Source of the DNA: Candidatus Pelethomonas intestinigallinarum
GTDB lineage: Bacteria > Bacillota > Clostridia > Oscillospirales > Oscillospiraceae
Length of the DNA stretch: 15,956 nt
NCBI GenBank assembly: GCA_018712665.1
Contig: DVGP01000162.1
Span: 1 to 15,956, forward strand
Direction: 5' to 3'
In this document: piece after piece, positions 12,446 to 15,956 of the stretch
Numbering within the stretch: the stretch's first letter is position 1
Layout of the letters: the number at the start of each line of letters is the position of its first letter
The notes under the pieces: model-generated
What the model saw: the letters and a program-made list of their open reading frames with translations, nothing else
The model's database searches: none
What the model was told of the DNA's origin: nothing
Made by a program: the position numbers and the translations under genes

Positions 12446-13209
12446 GTTGCCGGGGCTGCGCCCCCGAACCCCGTTTTCGTTTCGCCTGTGCCAGCAAATG
12501 GCACCGATGGGCTGAGATTCGCCCATCGCCGGGCGGGTGGGGGAGAAACATTTTTCTTCACCGGTTACTGCCATTCGATTCGATAGCTCCCGGGCCTCCC
12601 CGGCCCGGACCCGGGTAACTTTTCCCTTGTCGTAAAAGTCACCAAAAGGACACACGAGGGAGAAACCCTTTCGATGGGGTTTCTCCCCCGTGACCCCCTC
12701 TTCCGCGACGACACAAAGGGGGCGCGCGTCGGCACAAGCTCCGCATCCCTCATCCCGCCGCAAGCGGCAGGCTTCGCTCGCTGCGCTGCGCCTCCTTCTT
12801 CCTCGGCAAACGCTCCGCTGGTTTGCCTCGGAGCGGCCCCTGCGGGGCCGTTTATTTGCCCCGGACTCCCGGCGAGAACCCTAACGAAACATGTCCCCTT
12901 TTGACAGGGCCAGAGGCCGAAGCATTATCGATAGACCCGCCACAGATTAGATGGCAAAACCTAATTCAGTGGCAAAGCAGTTTCAATCCTGATAGAGACC
13001 GATTGGACAAAGGAATCCAAAACCTTGGTTTTGGCGGTTTTTCGGTTCACTTTTGGGCGCCCAAAAGTGAACCCCGGGGTTCGGGGGCGGGCAGCCCCCG
13101 AGATGTCCCGGGGCGTGGGGGCGGGAAGGCCCCACATACAGAAGAATCTCCCTCCCGCCGCTGAAGGCGGCGAAGCACCATGATACAGGAAACAGAAAAG
13201 GAGAACAAG
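12446..13209 (+). other. Long hairpin-rich non-coding stretch between the T-box and pheS
   Basis: I find no gene I can support in these 764 bases. It holds many inverted repeats: 12450-12466 (CCGGGGC type), 12590-12608 (7-bp stem), 12658-12687 (11-bp stem GGGAGAAACCC, extended by CACG/CGTG), 12834-12850 (7-bp stem CGGCCCC followed by TTTATTT, terminator-like), 13044-13073 (perfect 30-nt palindrome) and 13081-13101 (8-bp stem TCGGGGGC). Short reading frames occur on both strands, but they lack ribosome sites and have low-complexity translations. The segment 12870-13040 is less GC-rich than its flanks, which may mark a composite or inserted origin. It would all be in the pheS leader RNA unless another promoter exists. 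Confidence 0.6.
13044..13073. repeat. Perfect 30-nt palindrome upstream of pheS
   Basis: GGTTCACTTTTGGGC (13044-13058) is followed directly by its exact complement (13059-13073). There is no loop, so in RNA it would need to open at the centre; in DNA it could be a dimeric protein site or a recombination-derived palindrome. A GGGGTTCGGGGGC hairpin follows at 13076-13101. It is probably part of a dispersed repeat. Confidence 0.7.
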
Positions 13210-14235
13210 ATGAAAGAGCAATTGGCAAAAATCCGCGCCGAGGCCCTGGCGGCCTTCGCCGGAGCCCAGGACAGCGCCCAGCTGGACGCCCTGCGGGTCC
13301 AGTACCTGGGCAAGAAGGGCGAGCTCACCGCTGTGCTGAAGATGATGGGCAAGCTCTCCCCGGAGGAGCGGCCCCAGATGGGCCAGCTGGCCAACGACGT
13401 CCGCGCCGCCCTGGAGCGGGCCCTGGAGGAGCGGGGCCGGGAGCTGGAGGCCGCGGCCCTGGAGCGGCGGCTGAAGGAGGAGGCCGTGGACGTGACCATC
13501 CCCGGCAAGGCCGTGTCCCTGGGCCATAAGCACCCCATGTCCATCGCCCTGGACGAGATCAAGGAGATCTTCATCGGCATGGGCTTCGACGTGCTGGACG
13601 GGCCGGAGATCGAATTGGCCAGCTACAACTTCGACCGGCTCAACGCCGACGAGGGCCACCCCAGCCGGGACTGGTCCGACACCTTCTACTTCGACAAGGA
13701 CAGCCGGGTCATGCTCCGCAGCCAGACCAGCCCCATGCAGGTCCGGGCCATGGAGACCCGGTCCCTGCCCATCCGCATCATCGCCCCCGGCCGGGTGTAC
13801 CGCAAGGACGAGGTGGACGCCACCCACTCCCCCATGTTCCACCAGGTGGAGGGCATGGTCATCGACAGGAACGTGACCATGGCGGACCTGAAGGGCACGC
13901 TGAACCTGCTGGTGGAGAGCCTGTACGGCAAGGGCACCCAGACCCGCTTCCGCCCCCACCACTTCCCCTTCACCGAGCCCAGCTGCGAAATGGACGTGCA
14001 GTGCCACAAGTGCGGCGGCAAGGGCTGCCCCACCTGCAAGGGCGAGGGCTGGATCGAGCTGCTGGGCGCCGGCATGATCCACCCCCGGGTCCTGGAGATG
14101 AGCGGCATCGACCCCAACGAGTGGTCCGGCTGGGCCTTCGGCATGGGCCTGGAGCGCACCGCTATGCGCCGGTTCAAGATCTCCGACCTGCGGCTGATCT
14201 TTGAAAATGACATGCGCTTCCTCTCCCAGTTCTGA
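13210..14235 (+). CDS. pheS: Phenylalanine-tRNA ligase alpha subunit
   Basis: Catalytic subunit of the (alpha-beta)2 enzyme that charges tRNA-Phe. The 341 residues comprise an N-terminal coiled-coil arm (about 1-85) and the class II core, with motif 2 region RSQTSPMQVRAME, then RVYRKDEVDATHSP and FHQVEG, and motif 3 GMGLERTAMRRF. A CHKCGGKGCPTCKGEGW cysteine cluster precedes LGAGMIHPRVL, as in Bacillus-type PheS. I start at the ATG 13210-13212 because AAGGAG lies six bases upstream. An in-frame ATG at 13180 would add ten residues and has no ribosome site. pheT follows 30 bp after the stop with its own AGGAG site. Expression is governed by the upstream T-box leader. Confidence 0.97.
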   Translation: MKEQLAKIRAEALAAFAGAQDSAQLDALRVQYLGKKGELTAVLKMMGKLSPEERPQMGQLANDVRAALERALEERGRELEAAALERRLKEEAVDVTIPGKAVSLGHKHPMSIALDEIKEIFIGMGFDVLDGPEIELASYNFDRLNADEGHPSRDWSDTFYFDKDSRVMLRSQTSPMQVRAMETRSLPIRIIAPGRVYRKDEVDATHSPMFHQVEGMVIDRNVTMADLKGTLNLLVESLYGKGTQTRFRPHHFPFTEPSCEMDVQCHKCGGKGCPTCKGEGWIELLGAGMIHPRVLEMSGIDPNEWSGWAFGMGLERTAMRRFKISDLRLIFENDMRFLSQF

Positions 14236-14265
14236 TCCCCCACCATATAAAGGAGAAGCAACAAG

Positions 14266-15956
14266 ATGAATTTGAGCAGAAAATGGCTGGACGAGTTCGT
14301 CACCGTCCACGCTGACGATAAGGAATTTGACGAGGCCATGACCCTCTCCGGGTCCAAGGTGGAGACCACCCGGTACTTAGGGGAGGAGATCCACAACGTG
14401 GTGGTGGGCAAGGTCCTCTCCATGGAGCGCCACCCCGACAGCGACCACATGTGGGTCTGCCAGGTGGACGCGGGCCAGGGCGAGCCGGTGCAGATCGTCA
14501 CCGGGGCCTGGAACGTCCACCCCGGGGACATGGTGCCGGTGGCCCTCCACAAGTCCACCCTCCCCGGCGGGAAGAAGATCGAGCGCGGCAAGCTCCGGGG
14601 CGTTCTCTCCAACGGGATGCTCTGCGGCATGAGCGAGCTGGGGCTGGACGAGCGGGACTTCCCCTACGCCGCCATCACCCCCGCCGCCCTCTTGAACGAC
14701 TACAAGCCCCTGGACCCCAGCAAGCCCTCCATCCCCGCGGACATCCAGCCCGGGGACAAGGTCTTCGGGCCCGTTGTGTGCGCCAAGGTGGAGGCGGTTG
14801 AAGAAAAGGGCATAAACGTCTGGACCTGCCAGCTGTCCTACGCCGAGGCGGACGGCCCCAGCGGGGCCATCGTCACCACCCCCTGCCCCAACCTCCACGG
14901 GGGTGACCTGGTCGCCTTCAACACCAAGGCCGGAACCATCTGCACCCTGGCGGACCTGCGGGCGGAGCAGGCGGAGTTCCCCCACTGCATCCCCGACGGC
15001 ATTTTCATCCTCCACGAGGAGGGCGTGAAACCCGGCGACGACATCAAGCCCGTCATCAACGCCGACGACCACGTGGTGGAGTTCGAAATCACCCCCAACC
15101 GGCCCGACTGCCTCTCCGTCATCGGCCTGGCCCGGGAGGTGTCCGCCACCTTTGACGTCCCCCTTACCCTCCACGACCCGGTGGTGAAGGGCGGGGCCGA
15201 CGGCGTGCTCTGCGAGCTGCTGGACGTGGAGACCCCGGACCCGGAGCTGTGCCCCCGGTACACCGCCCGGATGGTGCGGAACGTGAAGATCGCCCCCTCC
15301 CCCAAGTGGATGCGGGAGCGGCTGCGGTCCATGGGGGTCCGGCCCATCAACAACATCGTGGACATCACCAACTACGTCATGCTGGAGTACGGCCAGCCCA
15401 TGCACGCCTTCGACTACCGCTACGTCAAGGGCGGGAAGATCATCGTCCGCCGGGCGAAAGACGGCGAGGAGCTGACCACCCTGGACGGCCAGGTGCGGAA
15501 ATTGAACCGCGACCACCTGGTCATCGCCGACGACACCCGGGCCGTGGGTCTGGCGGGGATCATGGGCGGTGAGAACAGCGAGATCGTGGCGGACACCACC
15601 GACGTGGTCTTCGAATCCGCCAACTTCGACGGCACCTGCATCCGCAAGGGCGCTCTGGCCCTGGGAATGCGGACCGAGGCCAGCGCCAAGTTTGAGAAGG
15701 GCCTGGACCCCATGAACACCCTCCCCGCCGTGAACCGGGCCTGCGAGCTGGTGGAGCTGCTGGGGGCCGGCGAGGTGGTGGACGGCGTCATCGACGTGCT
15801 CAACTATGTCCCCCAGCCCCGCGTCATCCGCATGGACCCGGAGCGGGTCAACGCCCTGCTGGGCACCGACATTTCCCCGGTGGACATGTACCAGTATCTG
15901 GAGCGGGTGAATATCGTCACCGAGAAGAAGGACTTCCCCAACGGCCCCGCCGACGT
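14266..15956 (+). CDS. pheT: Phenylalanine-tRNA ligase beta subunit (runs off right edge), with internal insertion
   Basis: The first 563 codons are present and the frame stays open to the edge; full proteins are about 800 residues. Order: start MNLSRKWLDEFV; EMAP-like tRNA-binding domain (about 45-140; VVVGKVL, IVTGAWNVHPGD, KLRGVLSNGMLCG); an extra stretch of about 100 residues (about 150-250); then B3/B4 with EITPNRPDCLSVIGLAREV (about 274-292) and MGVRPINNIVDITNYVMLE; and the start of B5 (from about 520, RVIRMDPERVNALLG). The extra stretch has no counterpart in Bacillus PheT. It resembles the preceding EMAP-like domain, with VWTCQL, IVTTPCPNLHGGDLV repeating MWVCQV, IVTGAWNVHPGDMV. AGGAG lies ten bases upstream of the ATG. 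It forms an operon with pheS. Confidence 0.96.
   Translation, partial: MNLSRKWLDEFVTVHADDKEFDEAMTLSGSKVETTRYLGEEIHNVVVGKVLSMERHPDSDHMWVCQVDAGQGEPVQIVTGAWNVHPGDMVPVALHKSTLPGGKKIERGKLRGVLSNGMLCGMSELGLDERDFPYAAITPAALLNDYKPLDPSKPSIPADIQPGDKVFGPVVCAKVEAVEEKGINVWTCQLSYAEADGPSGAIVTTPCPNLHGGDLVAFNTKAGTICTLADLRAEQAEFPHCIPDGIFILHEEGVKPGDDIKPVINADDHVVEFEITPNRPDCLSVIGLAREVSATFDVPLTLHDPVVKGGADGVLCELLDVETPDPELCPRYTARMVRNVKIAPSPKWMRERLRSMGVRPINNIVDITNYVMLEYGQPMHAFDYRYVKGGKIIVRRAKDGEELTTLDGQVRKLNRDHLVIADDTRAVGLAGIMGGENSEIVADTTDVVFESANFDGTCIRKGALALGMRTEASAKFEKGLDPMNTLPAVNRACELVELLGAGEVVDGVIDVLNYVPQPRVIRMDPERVNALLGTDISPVDMYQYLERVNIVTEKKDFPNGPAD

Noticed and set aside
12353..12763. Minus-strand frame of 136 residues with a phrase like CPFGDFYDKGKVTR that looks protein-like
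   Set aside because: It overlaps the T-box core and its terminator on the opposite strand, has no ribosome site that I can see, and spans several palindromes. Such phrases are likely translations of a dispersed non-coding repeat.
12901..12931. Perfect TTGACA as a second promoter for pheST
   Set aside because: At 16-19 bp spacing the -10 positions read ATTATC, TTATCG or TATCGA, all poor matches, so I do not list it as a promoter, though it is worth noting if a start site maps here.
12980..13015. CAGTTTCAATCCTGATAGAG-like sequence recalling CRISPR direct repeats
   Set aside because: Only one copy is present, with no regularly spaced repeats or cas genes in the window.
12961..14310. A 449-residue open frame on the minus strand across pheS
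   Set aside because: It is the complement of pheS codons; composition is biased and no motif is present, while the plus frame is an unmistakable PheS.
14377..15516. A 379-residue minus-strand frame across pheT
   Set aside because: It is the antisense shadow of pheT, rich in V, G, D and H, with no recognisable domain.

Overview
The window is high-GC DNA with Gram-positive gene order (comEC-holA, alr next to mazF/ndoA, a T-box ahead of pheST, plus nrdR and niaR). It looks like a GC-rich Firmicute, most likely class Clostridia near Oscillospiraceae (Flavonifractor/Lawsonibacter-like). This placement is inferred from gene content, gene order and base composition; no marker gene was compared.

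Layout. (1) 1-2942, minus strand: a short XRE-type repressor, comEC and the N-terminal part of holA form one operon. A sigma-A-like -10 box and two near-identical 19-bp operator-like sites lie just ahead of it. (2) 2983-4236, minus: niaR (niacin-responsive repressor) and nrdR (ribonucleotide reductase repressor), each with its own promoter and terminator hairpin. (3) 4292-5705, minus: two unrecognised genes separated by a 343-bp gene-free stretch. That stretch holds a terminator, a 128-bp inverted-repeat (MITE-like) unit and a chain of strong hairpins. (4) 5802-9171, minus: nnrD, a lipoprotein, alr and mazF, running from a good promoter at 9143-9171. The lipoprotein-alr pairing recalls gerS-alr2 of Clostridioides difficile. 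MazF has no antitoxin gene beside it. (5) 9210-9874, plus: an XRE-cupin regulator divergent from the nnrD operon, with its own promoter and a palindrome at the start site. (6) 9884-12036, minus: a VanX-type D-Ala-D-Ala dipeptidase and a DUF819 membrane protein. (7) 12181-15956, plus: promoter, phenylalanine T-box leader, pheS, and pheT running off the right edge.

Themes. Cell-wall D-alanine metabolism recurs in alr and the D-Ala-D-Ala dipeptidase. Small transcription factors are unusually dense (five in 10 kb). The least ordinary points are: the twin-operator XRE repressor translationally coupled to comEC; an apparent internal duplication of the tRNA-binding (EMAP-like) domain in PheT; about 760 bp of hairpin-rich non-coding DNA between the T-box terminator and pheS; and a hairpin motif that recurs in three gene-free places. 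I found no tRNA, rRNA, CRISPR array or transposase gene, and no clearly new multi-gene defence or biosynthetic system.
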